From an uncultured Prevotellaceae bacterium (lineage in GTDB: Bacteria; Bacteroidota; Bacteroidia; Bacteroidales; Bacteroidaceae), in NCBI GenBank assembly GCA_902769705.1, contig CACXPX010000015.1, positions 62,001 through 126,000 on the forward strand: DNA of 64,000 nt. The letters run 5' to 3'. Below, piece by piece: positions 17,397-28,880 of the stretch; the stretch's first letter is position 1, and each line of letters begins with the position of its first letter. A program made the translations under genes and the position numbers. The notes under the pieces were generated by a model, which saw nothing but the letters and a program-made list of their open reading frames with translations, was not told the DNA's origin and ran no database searches.

Positions 17397-20300
17397 CTAA
17401 TTATTGCCTAGGATGATGAGTTTCTTTGCTTTTGATGCTTTTGAACTGCCGTCGCTTGCCACACGAACACGGTAGAGATAGACTCCTGTCTGCAAGCGTC
17501 GGCCTCCGTCAACTGTCAAGTCCCAGTCAACGGTGTAGGCTCCCGTCATCGACAGTCCGCTCTCAGCATGCTTCCAAAGCAGTCGTCCGCTGACATCGAA
17601 GATTTCCACTTCCACGTCCATCTCGCTGCCCGTACGGTCGTGGGTGATGATGAATGTGGTCTCGGTGGTGGCGGGATTGTTGGTGCAACTCACGCTGAAG
17701 AGCGATGGTTGCAGTCCTTTCACGACATTGAACGACAGTTGAGTGGTCGATGAGTTGTTCAAAACGTCCCATGCACGGAAAAGCAACGTGTGAGGACCTT
17801 CTTCGAGTTCCGGTATATTATAATAGGTGTTGCCGCTAGTGTAACTTCCAAAGTCATACTGGAAGTTGTCGTTCAGCACATAAGTCTTCGTCATGTCGCC
17901 ATCGATAATCAGTTCCAGGTCGTGTCCGATGCCATTACCTGTAGCGTTGATGCCGTCCTCGTCCTTGATTTGCGCCACGAAGTAAGGTGTGGAGTTCACG
18001 TTGCCGCCATTTGCAAATGATGGTGAATTGAGGTAGCAGTAGATGGACGGACCGATGGAGTCGTTGCCCGCCATATCACTGCCTCCCACCAAAAAACGGC
18101 TGTTTTGTCCGTGCGCGTTGATGGTGTGCTCGTTGTTCACGGCATAGACGTTGATGAGTCCCGTTGCATTCGAGTAGTTGATGTCTTTTGGTACGGCGAA
18201 CTTGAATTCGAATTTCCCTCCCACAATGCTGTCGGAACCGCTGAAGAGAATCTTGGTGCGGTCGCGATAGACATATGCCGTATCAGCTTCGCGCCTGTCG
18301 TTCTGCCTGCAGACGATGCGTTCCTCGTTGTCGCGCACAGTAACGGTCACAACGCCGTTGAAGTTGTCTGATGCGCCTTTGACGTATCCTTTCAGTTTCG
18401 CAATTGAGCCAGCTTTCAGCACAGCCATTTTCGTGGTAGCGGCTGTAGCGTCCAAGCCGTTGATAGAGTCAATTTCAATCTCCATTGTGGGCAGATGCAG
18501 CGCTACAGCAGGGTCGCCCAACAGCGAATACTGCAGTTTGTTCTCACTCTTATCGCCACTTTTTGAGGTGATCATCTCGTTCTTGGCGCGTCGCTGTGCT
18601 TCGCCGATGCTGATAGGCTTCCCGTCCTCGATGGTCAGCACGTGGCGTAGGAAGGCCATGTTGATGAGTTTGTTGCCCGATGCATATACGGTGCGGGTGG
18701 TACCGAAAAACGCGATAGCACCGCCTTTGCTGTTGAGCACAGCAGTCTCGCCGATGGTTTCTTCAAGTCCGTCAAACGGCATGATATCGCACGAAGCAGT
18801 AATCCAAATGGGCAGGTTAGTGTGGTTGAACTGTTGGAAATCCTCCAGTTTCAACACTGCCTCATGAGAGATCTGCTCAGCACGTCCGTGTCCTGCATAA
18901 TCCATGATGAGCGCTCCGTTATTTTGGTATTGCTTGATGAGGCGTGACACTTCGGGGTATGTGTTGCCTGTAGACGAAGTCTCGCGTTTGTAGGCGTCCC
19001 ACATCACTTTCTTGATGAAGAATCCCGGATACATGCTAGATATTTGTGTGGCAGCAGCGTTCACGTCGTTCATGTGCAGGTTCTGGTTTCCGTCGTCGCC
19101 CATGAATACGAGAGTGTTCTGCCAAGCGCCCGAATTGTGGTTGTTTACGTAGGCAATCACCTTGTCCACCATCACCTTTGCCTCGGCTTCGCTAGTCACG
19201 GGGAACCGTCCTACAGCCATATCCAATTTGTCGGTAGACATGGGGTCAGTTCCTTCACCATCATCGAGCAGACAGAAGAAACCGTCATCGATGTAGCATT
19301 TCGTTTCGCTGAACGAGTTCTCACTTTCAAAGCATAGCAGATAGTCGTCGGGGCTGCTCTTTTTCCAGTCGGCGGTGTTCATGCGGTTGTCCCATGCACA
19401 GTCGCCAAAGAGAAGTAGATATCGAGGGAGGTCGGCATCACTCTCGGCGCGGTCGTATTGCATTTTCAAGTAGCGCCTGTAAGCGTTGGCATCGGGCGTG
19501 CCGCTCGAGAATTCGTTGAACAATTCGTCGGCGGGCAGTACTCTGACACGCAAGCCGTCGTGTTGCTTGTGGAAGTCGGCCAGCCGTTCTGCTTGCTTGC
19601 GCAGTTTCTGACTGGTGGGGATGACGATGAGCATGTCGTATGCTCCGTCGCCGTGCAGGTCTTGGTTGGTGATGTTGTTCACATATTCAGGTACGGCAAA
19701 TGTCCCAGCCATTAGGTCGGGCGCGGGGTGGGGATTGGACTGGGTGATAGAGATATAATCCAATCTCACGGGTCCACCCGAGAGCGTTCTCAGTTTGATT
19801 TGGTTGGAGGTTTGAATGTTGCTCACCGAGAATGTCTTCCCTACAACGTTGCCTTTGTCGTAGTCACCCATAGTGATGGTGATTCTGCCCAGGCTCTCGT
19901 CGTTGAACGTCACTTCCACCTCACTCCGCTTTGTTCCTGCCGACACAGCCACATAGACCTTTCCCTTGGCCTCGTCTACAGGTGTGTCCAGCGTGTAAGT
20001 CTTCGACTGTCCCTCGCTGATGGGGTCGTTTTGGAAAAGGTTGCGTCCGCCGTGATACCAGGCGAAGTCATCGACCTCGTGCAGAACGTGGTAGTCGTCG
20101 TTCGAAGGATAGAACGATGCTATGAAGGTTTCAGAATCAACAGTTGCGGGTTCCGCATCATTTTGCGTGATGAAATAATATCCGTAATCAGAATAAGGAT
20201 TGCGGGTTCGGAACGAAGTGGTCTTCGAATTCCAACTCACGGGGCCTTTCGCATGGAACAGACGGCGTCCGTTCACGGTGCATGTGGGCACCTCTTTCAA

Positions 20301-21047
20301 GTCGTCGAATGCGATGAGGTCTTCCTCTTCGAGGCTCTCGTTCTGCAAGTTTCCGCCGTAGCCATAAACCTTCACTTTGTTCAAGTCGGTGAATCCGGCG
20401 CGTCGGATGAGTTCGTTGGTGAGTTGATAAACTCCTGTTGCCGGCACGCGTATCTTTGCCCAATGCCCGTTGGCCAGCACGGAGTGCTCAGCATATCGCT
20501 CGCGTGGGGATGACACTCCCGACTTGCTCCCGTTGCGTGAGGCTATCCGCCGTAAACCATTCTCAGATAAAGGGGCTTTTTTGACGTCAAGCATGAAACT
20601 GACCAATATCTGATAGCGGCCGTTGCGCAGAACTATCGGGCAGAACGAAATCTCCAGCGACCCGCGCTTGCGGTCGAGCACAATGTTCTGTTCCACCTTC
20701 GGCATTTCCTGTAGCGGCTCACCGCAGATGTCCATATATCGGGCGATGTCGGCCTGACTCATGTCGATGAACTCGGGATAGAGCAGCTGCACGGTGTAGG
20801 TGGTGTCGCGGAAGCCGTCGCCCAACGGCACAGAGTGGCTGAAGTGTGGCAACACGGAGTCAATCCTCACCTCGTCTGCAGTCAGGTTGAAAAATTCCTG
20901 ACCTTTCGAGGGCAGAATCCATAGGAACATCAGGCACAAGGCCACAATAGCGACCCGCCCCTGCCCCCTCCTTATAGGGTGGAGATTAGTATGCTTTATT
21001 AATTGTCTTATTGTCATTAATCGTTTAATATCATTGAGACACATCAC
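17397..21047 (-). CDS. porU: Type IX secretion sortase PorU (peptidase C25 family)
   Basis: 1216 residues. Signal region VAIVALCLMFLWILPSKGQ follows a basic stretch; a second ATG at 21017 (residue 11) is also possible. The C25 (gingipain-like) catalytic domain has H720 in DYAGHGRAEQ and C753 in ITASCDIMPF. After an Ig-like region the protein ends with a C-terminal sorting-type domain (PATTETTFIITHDRTG, then FDVSGRLLWKH and GVYLYRVRV). PorU cleaves the C-terminal signal of secreted cargo and attaches it to A-LPS at the surface. It sits in a leftward operon between an FAH-family gene and porV. Two GH enzymes in this window end in tails that look like its clients. Confidence 0.95.
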   Translation of the reverse strand: MMCLNDIKRLMTIRQLIKHTNLHPIRRGQGRVAIVALCLMFLWILPSKGQEFFNLTADEVRIDSVLPHFSHSVPLGDGFRDTTYTVQLLYPEFIDMSQADIARYMDICGEPLQEMPKVEQNIVLDRKRGSLEISFCPIVLRNGRYQILVSFMLDVKKAPLSENGLRRIASRNGSKSGVSSPRERYAEHSVLANGHWAKIRVPATGVYQLTNELIRRAGFTDLNKVKVYGYGGNLQNESLEEEDLIAFDDLKEVPTCTVNGRRLFHAKGPVSWNSKTTSFRTRNPYSDYGYYFITQNDAEPATVDSETFIASFYPSNDDYHVLHEVDDFAWYHGGRNLFQNDPISEGQSKTYTLDTPVDEAKGKVYVAVSAGTKRSEVEVTFNDESLGRITITMGDYDKGNVVGKTFSVSNIQTSNQIKLRTLSGGPVRLDYISITQSNPHPAPDLMAGTFAVPEYVNNITNQDLHGDGAYDMLIVIPTSQKLRKQAERLADFHKQHDGLRVRVLPADELFNEFSSGTPDANAYRRYLKMQYDRAESDADLPRYLLLFGDCAWDNRMNTADWKKSSPDDYLLCFESENSFSETKCYIDDGFFCLLDDGEGTDPMSTDKLDMAVGRFPVTSEAEAKVMVDKVIAYVNNHNSGAWQNTLVFMGDDGNQNLHMNDVNAAATQISSMYPGFFIKKVMWDAYKRETSSTGNTYPEVSRLIKQYQNNGALIMDYAGHGRAEQISHEAVLKLEDFQQFNHTNLPIWITASCDIMPFDGLEETIGETAVLNSKGGAIAFFGTTRTVYASGNKLINMAFLRHVLTIEDGKPISIGEAQRRAKNEMITSKSGDKSENKLQYSLLGDPAVALHLPTMEIEIDSINGLDATAATTKMAVLKAGSIAKLKGYVKGASDNFNGVVTVTVRDNEERIVCRQNDRREADTAYVYRDRTKILFSGSDSIVGGKFEFKFAVPKDINYSNATGLINVYAVNNEHTINAHGQNSRFLVGGSDMAGNDSIGPSIYCYLNSPSFANGGNVNSTPYFVAQIKDEDGINATGNGIGHDLELIIDGDMTKTYVLNDNFQYDFGSYTSGNTYYNIPELEEGPHTLLFRAWDVLNNSSTTQLSFNVVKGLQPSLFSVSCTNNPATTETTFIITHDRTGSEMDVEVEIFDVSGRLLWKHAESGLSMTGAYTVDWDLTVDGGRRLQTGVYLYRVRVASDGSSKASKAKKLIILGNN

Positions 21048-21082
21048 TCCCAGCCCTGTAGGGAGGGGAGGGGGAAGGCCTT

Positions 21083-21721
21083 CTATTTGCAGTTGAACTC
21101 CAGCACTTTCCAGTCTTCAAGCCATCCCTCCACGTGGTCGTTAGCGTGAACAGGACCCACTCCGGCCGGCGTTCCCGTGTAGAGGATATCGCCCGTCTTC
21201 AACGTGAAGAAGCGACTGATGTAGGCGATAATCTCGTCCACCTTGTACATCATGTCGCTCGTGCAACCTTCCTGCACCGTCTTTCCGTTGATGTCCATGT
21301 GGAAATGAATGGCTTGGATGTCGCGGAATTTCTCCAATTCCATCCATTTGCCTATCACTGCCGAACCGTCGAAGCCTTTTGCTATCGTCCACGGGCGCCC
21401 CAAGTCTTTCGCCTTTTTTTGTACGTCGCGCGCGGTGAAGTCAACGCCCAGCGTCACAGCATCATAGTAGCGGTGGGCGAAACGCTCAGGAATGGATTTT
21501 CCCAGTCGGCAAATCCTCACCACCACCTCGGCCTCATGGTCTATGCGTCCCATGAAATCAGGGACGAAAAATGGTTTTCCGTCCTTCAGCAATGCCGAGT
21601 CGGCCTTCGTGAAGATCACCGGTTCGGCGGTCTTCCGTTCATAGCTTTCTGTTATCAATAACGGATTTTTCAGCTCTTTATTGTGCTGAGCGTAATTCAT
21701 TCCGATGGCGAAAATCTTCAT
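21083..21721 (-). CDS. Fumarylacetoacetate hydrolase (FAH) family protein
   Basis: 212 residues from ATG 21721. A longer frame to 21778 is rejected because the TATTTTTG promoter at 21794-21787 leaves only a few bases before it. The FAH fold is clear. FAIGMNYAQHNKEL is at the start and FMGRIDHEAEVVVRI gives two metal-binding Glu/Asp residues. LGVDFTARDVQKKAKDLGRPW and LKTGDILYTGTPAGVGPV complete the signature. Members include acylpyruvases, oxaloacetate decarboxylases and isomerases; which one is not decided by sequence alone. It heads the operon that continues into porU 35 bases later. Confidence 0.9.
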   Translation of the reverse strand: MKIFAIGMNYAQHNKELKNPLLITESYERKTAEPVIFTKADSALLKDGKPFFVPDFMGRIDHEAEVVVRICRLGKSIPERFAHRYYDAVTLGVDFTARDVQKKAKDLGRPWTIAKGFDGSAVIGKWMELEKFRDIQAIHFHMDINGKTVQEGCTSDMMYKVDEIIAYISRFFTLKTGDILYTGTPAGVGPVHANDHVEGWLEDWKVLEFNCK

Positions 21722-21786
21722 AGCTTCGTTTGTAGTTAAGTTTTTCTTGCTGATAAGACTTTTGAAAGGTCCTGTCAATAATTATG

Positions 21787-21794
21787 CAAAAATA
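21787..21794 (-). promoter_or_regulatory. -7 box for the FAH-porU-porV-ispF operon
   Basis: TATTTTTG on the minus strand, with transcription expected to start near 21780, about 60 bases before the ATG at 21721. Confidence 0.65.
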
Positions 21795-21906
21795 GGAAGA
21801 ATCTTTCATCTATCCAAACATTTTGAATGCAAAGTGCTTTTTGGAAGTGCGAAAATATCCTTTTTTATTCTGAATTATCATGACAATTTCATGTCGACAA
21901 TATCAC

Positions 21907-22248
21907 TCATTCTAGAGCGGAAATAGACTGTGAAAAGCGATTTTTGCGTTCTTCCGACTCTTTATTCATGCAATCGAATTGTCACATGTGGCATCTGAGG
22001 GCGTCAGATATTATCTCTGATGCGATTACTTGTGGCAAGTGAGAGCCTTAGATGTTATATGTGACAGGGTCAGATGCCACAAGTGACAACCGAAAAACAT
22101 CGTTTGGGTCGGTCGGAAAAATGTAAGAAAAACGGAAGTCGTTGAAAACCAACGACTTCCGAAAATGTCGATTTTTTGCGTTTTTCGCACCTAAATCTTG
22201 TTCTTATCTAAAAAATGGCCTGTTTTTATCATAAAAATTCGGAATTAT
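21907..22248. repeat. 342-bp intergenic element, copy 1 (contains dyad array C)
   Basis: It runs from TCATTCTAGA to AAATTCGGAATTAT and is collinear with 31883-32224, which has the same length. It contains a 22-base-period array with units at 21982, 22004, 22026, 22048 and 22070 (for example TTACTTG-TGG-CAAGTGA). A perfect 11-bp hairpin lies at offset 227, followed by a well conserved 90-base tail. The gap lies between the susA-like stop and the FAH promoter; the remaining bases 22249-22323 show no further feature. Confidence 0.85.
22134..22160 (-). terminator. Hairpin inside element copy 1, likely terminator of the malQ operon
   Basis: GGAAGTCGTTG (22134-22144) and CAACGACTTCC (22150-22160) pair perfectly with a 5-base loop. 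On the minus strand the hairpin is followed by GTTTTTC, so it can act as an intrinsic terminator about 165 bases after the susA-like stop. Confidence 0.6.
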
Positions 22249-22323
22249 CTTGACATTCCTATTGTCTTGATATTCTTTTGGCCACGATGTTTCAACTGCG
22301 ATTTAAAATCGTCGGTTTAGAGC

Positions 22324-24303
22324 TCAGAACTCAACGATGAGCGTCTGTCTGGGAGCGAGATTTACATTCTGGTCAATCTGCACGGGTTGTCCCGTGATGA
22401 CGTCGGTGGCTTTCTTGGCTTCGCCAATCACTTCAGCATAGCGTGCAGCTTCGAATGTGGCTGGCTGCGATGTGCCGTTAAGGATGGTGAGCGATGTGCG
22501 TCCCTCGTGCTGGCGTGTGATGACGTAGACACCCTTCCACGGAATGAACTGCGTCTGGCTTCCTTTGATAATGAGGTCGTTGCCCTGCCTCCAATGGAGC
22601 AGTCGGGAAAGCCACGTGAACATAGCGTTCTCGGCAGGTGTGCGTCCTTCAGCGGTGAAGCAGTTGTGGGTGTCGCCAGCGAACCCTCCAGGGAAGTCTT
22701 TTCGTACGTAGCCGTCGGTTACCTCCTTGGTGCCGTTCATCAGAACTTCAGTACCGTAGTAGAGTTGCGGAGTGCGGTTGATGGTGAGCAGCAGCGCGAG
22801 TGCTTGTTTGAGGGCGAGCGTGTCGCATCCGTTGCCCAGGAAACGGTCGGTGTCGTGGTTCTCTATGAACGCCATAACGCTCGACGGGTTGGGGTAGAGG
22901 TAGTCGTAAACGAACGAGTTGTAGAGACGGTTGAAGCCGTTCCACCAGCCGTCGGTCTCCTCGTGCTTCGCTTGGTTGAGCCTGTCGAAGAACGCAAAGT
23001 CCATTACGGTTTTCAGATAGCTGTTCTCATTGGAGAGCTTCGAGTCTTTCTGCCACGCTGCTGTGTAGGCTGGTTCGGTGACCCACGTCTCTCCGACGGT
23101 GTTGAAATTGGGGTATTCGGCATCGAGCACACGCATCCATTCGGCCATAGCTGCACGGTCGGCATAGGGGTAGGTGTCCATGCGGATTCCGTCGATGCCC
23201 ACGGTCTCTATCCACCAAATGGAGTTTTGGATAAGATATTGTCTCACATGTGGATTGCGCTGGTTCAGGTCGGGCATGCTGGGTACGAACCACCCATCGA
23301 CTGTCTCGCGCATGTCCACTTTAGCGGCATAGGGGTCCATCACGGGAGTGAGCTTGTAGGAGGTTTGCAGATAAGCGCTCTTGGCTGGTTCTGAGCCGTC
23401 GGCATTAGCGGTAAAGCCTGTCATCGGGTCGCGCCCGCTCTGCTTCTCTGAAAGCCATTCGGGCGTGTTCAACCAGTCTTTCGACGGCAGGTCGCTGACC
23501 CAAGGATGCTCGAAACCGCAATGGTTGAATATCATGTCCATAACGATTTTCAGGCCTTGCTGGTGGGCTTCGCTGACAAGGCGGCGGTAGTCGTCGTTGG
23601 TGCCGAAGCGCGGGTCAACACGATAATAGTCGGTAGTGGCATAGCCGTGATAGGTGGAGAAGCCGTTGTCCGTGTCGGGCGAGTTGTTCTCCAGCACTGG
23701 AGTAAACCATAGGGCGGTGACGCCCAATTCCTTGAAGTAGTCAAGATGCTGGCGTATGCCCTCGAGGTTGCCGCCATGACGTAGCGAAGGTTGCGTACGG
23801 TCTTCTTTGTAGGTGTTCAGCCCCTCAATTTGCGGATTGTGCTCACCGCCTTGGGCGAATCGGTCGGGCATGAGCATATAAAGTACGTCGGCATTGGAGA
23901 ATCCGATGCGGTCTTTACCCGCCATCTCGCGCTCCTTGAGTTGATAAGCCACAGTGGTCTGCTTGTCTCCAAGCGTGAAGGTTAGGGGTAACGTGCCAGC
24001 CTTTGTACCGCGCAGGTTCAGGTAAACGAGCAGGTAGTTGGGCGAGTCGAGTTGCACGAGTGAATCCATTTTCGCGCCTTTCACGCTGACTTTGGCCTCG
24101 CGTATGCCTTCGCCGTAGACCATTAGTTGGAGTGTGGGATTGTTCATCCCTGCATACCAGTCGGTAGGGTCAATGCGCGAAATCTTAATGTCGCTCTCCG
24201 TCAGTTGGCTCAGCGTCTTCGCATCCTTCACTTCGTTGGTACAGGAAGTGATGAGGGACAACAAGATGATGGACGCTAGATAAGATACAGATGACAGTTT
24301 CAT
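22324..24303 (-). CDS. susA: SusA-like GH13 amylase (neopullulanase/cyclomaltodextrinase type), lipoprotein
   Basis: 659 residues from ATG 24303, chosen because MKLSSVSYLASIILLSLITSC is a lipoprotein signal with Cys at the lipobox; the longer frame to 24357 would bury it. An N-terminal beta domain (about 35-130, ISRIDPTDWYAGMNNPTLQLMVYG) resembles the cyclomaltodextrinase N-domain. The GH13 barrel follows. Catalytic residues are nucleophile D376 (GIRMDTYPY), acid/base E405 (VGETWV) and D484 (ENHDTDR). It should cut maltodextrins in the periplasm or at a membrane. It is last of four genes, 64 bases after the pullulanase gene. In B. thetaiotaomicron SusA is a soluble periplasmic protein, so the lipid anchor is a difference. 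The symbol is by similarity. Confidence 0.88.
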   Translation of the reverse strand: MKLSSVSYLASIILLSLITSCTNEVKDAKTLSQLTESDIKISRIDPTDWYAGMNNPTLQLMVYGEGIREAKVSVKGAKMDSLVQLDSPNYLLVYLNLRGTKAGTLPLTFTLGDKQTTVAYQLKEREMAGKDRIGFSNADVLYMLMPDRFAQGGEHNPQIEGLNTYKEDRTQPSLRHGGNLEGIRQHLDYFKELGVTALWFTPVLENNSPDTDNGFSTYHGYATTDYYRVDPRFGTNDDYRRLVSEAHQQGLKIVMDMIFNHCGFEHPWVSDLPSKDWLNTPEWLSEKQSGRDPMTGFTANADGSEPAKSAYLQTSYKLTPVMDPYAAKVDMRETVDGWFVPSMPDLNQRNPHVRQYLIQNSIWWIETVGIDGIRMDTYPYADRAAMAEWMRVLDAEYPNFNTVGETWVTEPAYTAAWQKDSKLSNENSYLKTVMDFAFFDRLNQAKHEETDGWWNGFNRLYNSFVYDYLYPNPSSVMAFIENHDTDRFLGNGCDTLALKQALALLLTINRTPQLYYGTEVLMNGTKEVTDGYVRKDFPGGFAGDTHNCFTAEGRTPAENAMFTWLSRLLHWRQGNDLIIKGSQTQFIPWKGVYVITRQHEGRTSLTILNGTSQPATFEAARYAEVIGEAKKATDVITGQPVQIDQNVNLAPRQTLIVEF

Positions 24304-24367
24304 AATGATGATTGGGATTAGTGGGAATGGGTGAGGGATACTTTTGTTAATAGTCAATCATTTTGGT

Positions 24368-26515
24368 TCAATTGTGAATGATGAGTGCCGACTGTGGGTC
24401 GACCACCACTTGGCTGCCGTTGACTTCGCCGAGGCCATTCTCGTTGATTTGTCCGTCGCAGCAGACAATGGTGTATTGGCCGTCGGGGATGCTGACTTCT
24501 CGTGCCTCGCGATTGGCATTGAAGACGACGATAATGTCTTTCCACGCATCGCCGCCAACATGGTTCTTAAGTCGGAAACCTACAAGGCAGGGCGCCGTGG
24601 GAAGGAACTCCAGATGGTTGCGCACAAGTTCAGCCTTGCCGAGTCGGAAGGCGGGATGGTTCTTACGCAACTGGATGAGACGCTTGTAGTATTCGAACAC
24701 TTGCGGATAGCGCTGGAGGTTGTTCCAATCGAGATGGTTCACAGAGTCGGGCGACTCAAAAGAGTTGTGCACGCCCTTCTTGTCTCGCAACATCTCTTCA
24801 CCAGCGAGCATGAAGGGAACACCTTGTGATGTGAAAACAGCGGTTTGGGCGAGTAGGTCGAGACGGATGAGTTCGTCTGTCGAGATGCCTGGCATTTCTG
24901 TCTTCAGACGGTCCACGAGGCACATGTCGTCGTGGCACGAGACATAGGAAATCTGTTGGGTCGGCTCGTTCGTCCAAGGCTCTTTTGAATAGTTGACCTT
25001 ATTCATCTCCACCTGAGGATGGCTGATGGCACCGACGATGCCGAACTTCAGGCTCTCTTCCTCACCTGCTATACCTGCAAGGAAGGCCCCTTTTGTGTCG
25101 TCGCTGAACGGACCGCGAAGGGCATCGCGCATGTCGTCGCTAAAGGCGGCAATACCCTTCAACTGACGTGTGTTGGCCTTCGTGGCAAGTTTCTCAGTGG
25201 GATAGGCGCATGTTCCTGCACTCCAACCCTCGCCATATATAAATATGGTGGGGTCAATCTTATTCACCTCATCGCGAATGATGTTCATCGTCTCAATGTC
25301 GTGAACGCCCATCAGGTCGAAGCGGAAACCGTCGATGTGGTATTCGTTAATCCAGTATTTCACGCTCTCAATCATGAAACGGCGCATCATGGGCTGTTCC
25401 GAGGCGGTCTCGTTGCCGCATCCCGAGCCGTTGCTGTAGGTCCCACAATCCTCGTTGGGGTAATTCGTCCCCATGTTGGAGTACTTGACACTCCCTGCCG
25501 GATGTTCACCTTTTTCGGTCTTGCGGTAATAATAGTCGGGGTGGGTCTTCTGGAAATTGCTGTTCACAATATCATAAGTGTGGTTGTACACCACGTCGAG
25601 GATGACACGAATGCCCGCCTTGTGCAGAGCCTGCACCATCTGCTTGAACTCGCGTATGCGGCAAACTGGGTCGTAAGGATTGGTACTGTACGAGCCTTCA
25701 GGTACGTTGTAGTTCACTGGGTCATAGCCCCAGTTGTACTGTGGCGAGAAGTCGGGTTTGGCAGGGAATACACCCGTGGGCAAGTTTTCGTAGGCATATT
25801 GCATGTACAGGTCTTCGTCGATGCGTGTCTCATCCACCGAACCGTAGTCGTAACTGGGCAAGATGTGAATGGCATTCACACCGAGTTCCTTCAGATGGTT
25901 GATGGCTCGAGGCTCAGTCAGCGCGAGGAACTTGCCTTTGTTCTCAATGCCCGACGAGGCGTCGATGGAGAAGTCGCGATGGTGCATCTCGTAGATAACA
26001 AGGTCGGCTGGTGATTTCACAACAGGCCGCTTGTCCCGCTCCCATCCTTCGGGATTGGTTTCCTTCATGTCTATGATAGCCCCACACTTGCCGTTCACTC
26101 CCACCGCCTTTGCGAACACTCCAGGCGTTTCACCATAAAACGTTTTATATGGTAGTAGGAGGGGGATACATCCCATACCCCAACGTGTGTGGTCAGCCAC
26201 GTTAAACGTGTAGAATTTCCCTTTCAGGTCGCCATTCACCTCCACCTTCCAAATGCCGTCCTTTCCATACTTCATCTTGTAGGACTTGTCATCTAGATTG
26301 GTATAAAAGTGCTCATAGCCATTTTTGTCCTTGCGTGAGTTCAGGGCAATGTCCTTGTCGTGTATGGTCAGAACGACGCGCTTCATCTCTTTAGGCGCAA
26401 AGAGCTTGAAGACAGTCTTCTCAGGCGTGTAGGTTACTTCGTCGAAACGGAAGTCCTGGGCATTCGATACATTTGTTGCCAAAATCGATAAAGCTATTAA
26501 TAACAGTTTTCTCAT
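24368..26515 (-). CDS. pulA: Type I pullulanase (GH13)
   Basis: 715 residues from ATG 26515, where MRKLLLIALSILATNVSNAQ forms a signal peptide. A CBM48-like N-terminal domain (about 25-125, FRFDEVTYTPEKTVFKLFAPKEMKRVVL) precedes the catalytic barrel. The hallmark YNWGYDP of type I pullulanases is present. Nucleophile Asp is in GFRFDLMGV, acid/base Glu in IYGEGWSAG, and third Asp in SCHDDMCL. The enzyme hydrolyses alpha-1,6 branch points of starch-derived dextrins, here in the periplasm. The gene is third in the malQ operon, 39 bases after the GH97 gene. Confidence 0.94.
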   Translation of the reverse strand: MRKLLLIALSILATNVSNAQDFRFDEVTYTPEKTVFKLFAPKEMKRVVLTIHDKDIALNSRKDKNGYEHFYTNLDDKSYKMKYGKDGIWKVEVNGDLKGKFYTFNVADHTRWGMGCIPLLLPYKTFYGETPGVFAKAVGVNGKCGAIIDMKETNPEGWERDKRPVVKSPADLVIYEMHHRDFSIDASSGIENKGKFLALTEPRAINHLKELGVNAIHILPSYDYGSVDETRIDEDLYMQYAYENLPTGVFPAKPDFSPQYNWGYDPVNYNVPEGSYSTNPYDPVCRIREFKQMVQALHKAGIRVILDVVYNHTYDIVNSNFQKTHPDYYYRKTEKGEHPAGSVKYSNMGTNYPNEDCGTYSNGSGCGNETASEQPMMRRFMIESVKYWINEYHIDGFRFDLMGVHDIETMNIIRDEVNKIDPTIFIYGEGWSAGTCAYPTEKLATKANTRQLKGIAAFSDDMRDALRGPFSDDTKGAFLAGIAGEEESLKFGIVGAISHPQVEMNKVNYSKEPWTNEPTQQISYVSCHDDMCLVDRLKTEMPGISTDELIRLDLLAQTAVFTSQGVPFMLAGEEMLRDKKGVHNSFESPDSVNHLDWNNLQRYPQVFEYYKRLIQLRKNHPAFRLGKAELVRNHLEFLPTAPCLVGFRLKNHVGGDAWKDIIVVFNANREAREVSIPDGQYTIVCCDGQINENGLGEVNGSQVVVDPQSALIIHN

Positions 26516-26554
26516 ATTGAAATGATGAGAGTTATGTGGATAATTCATTATCAA

Positions 26555-28870
<2,316 letters not shown>

Positions 28871-28880
28871 TCAGCGAGTG

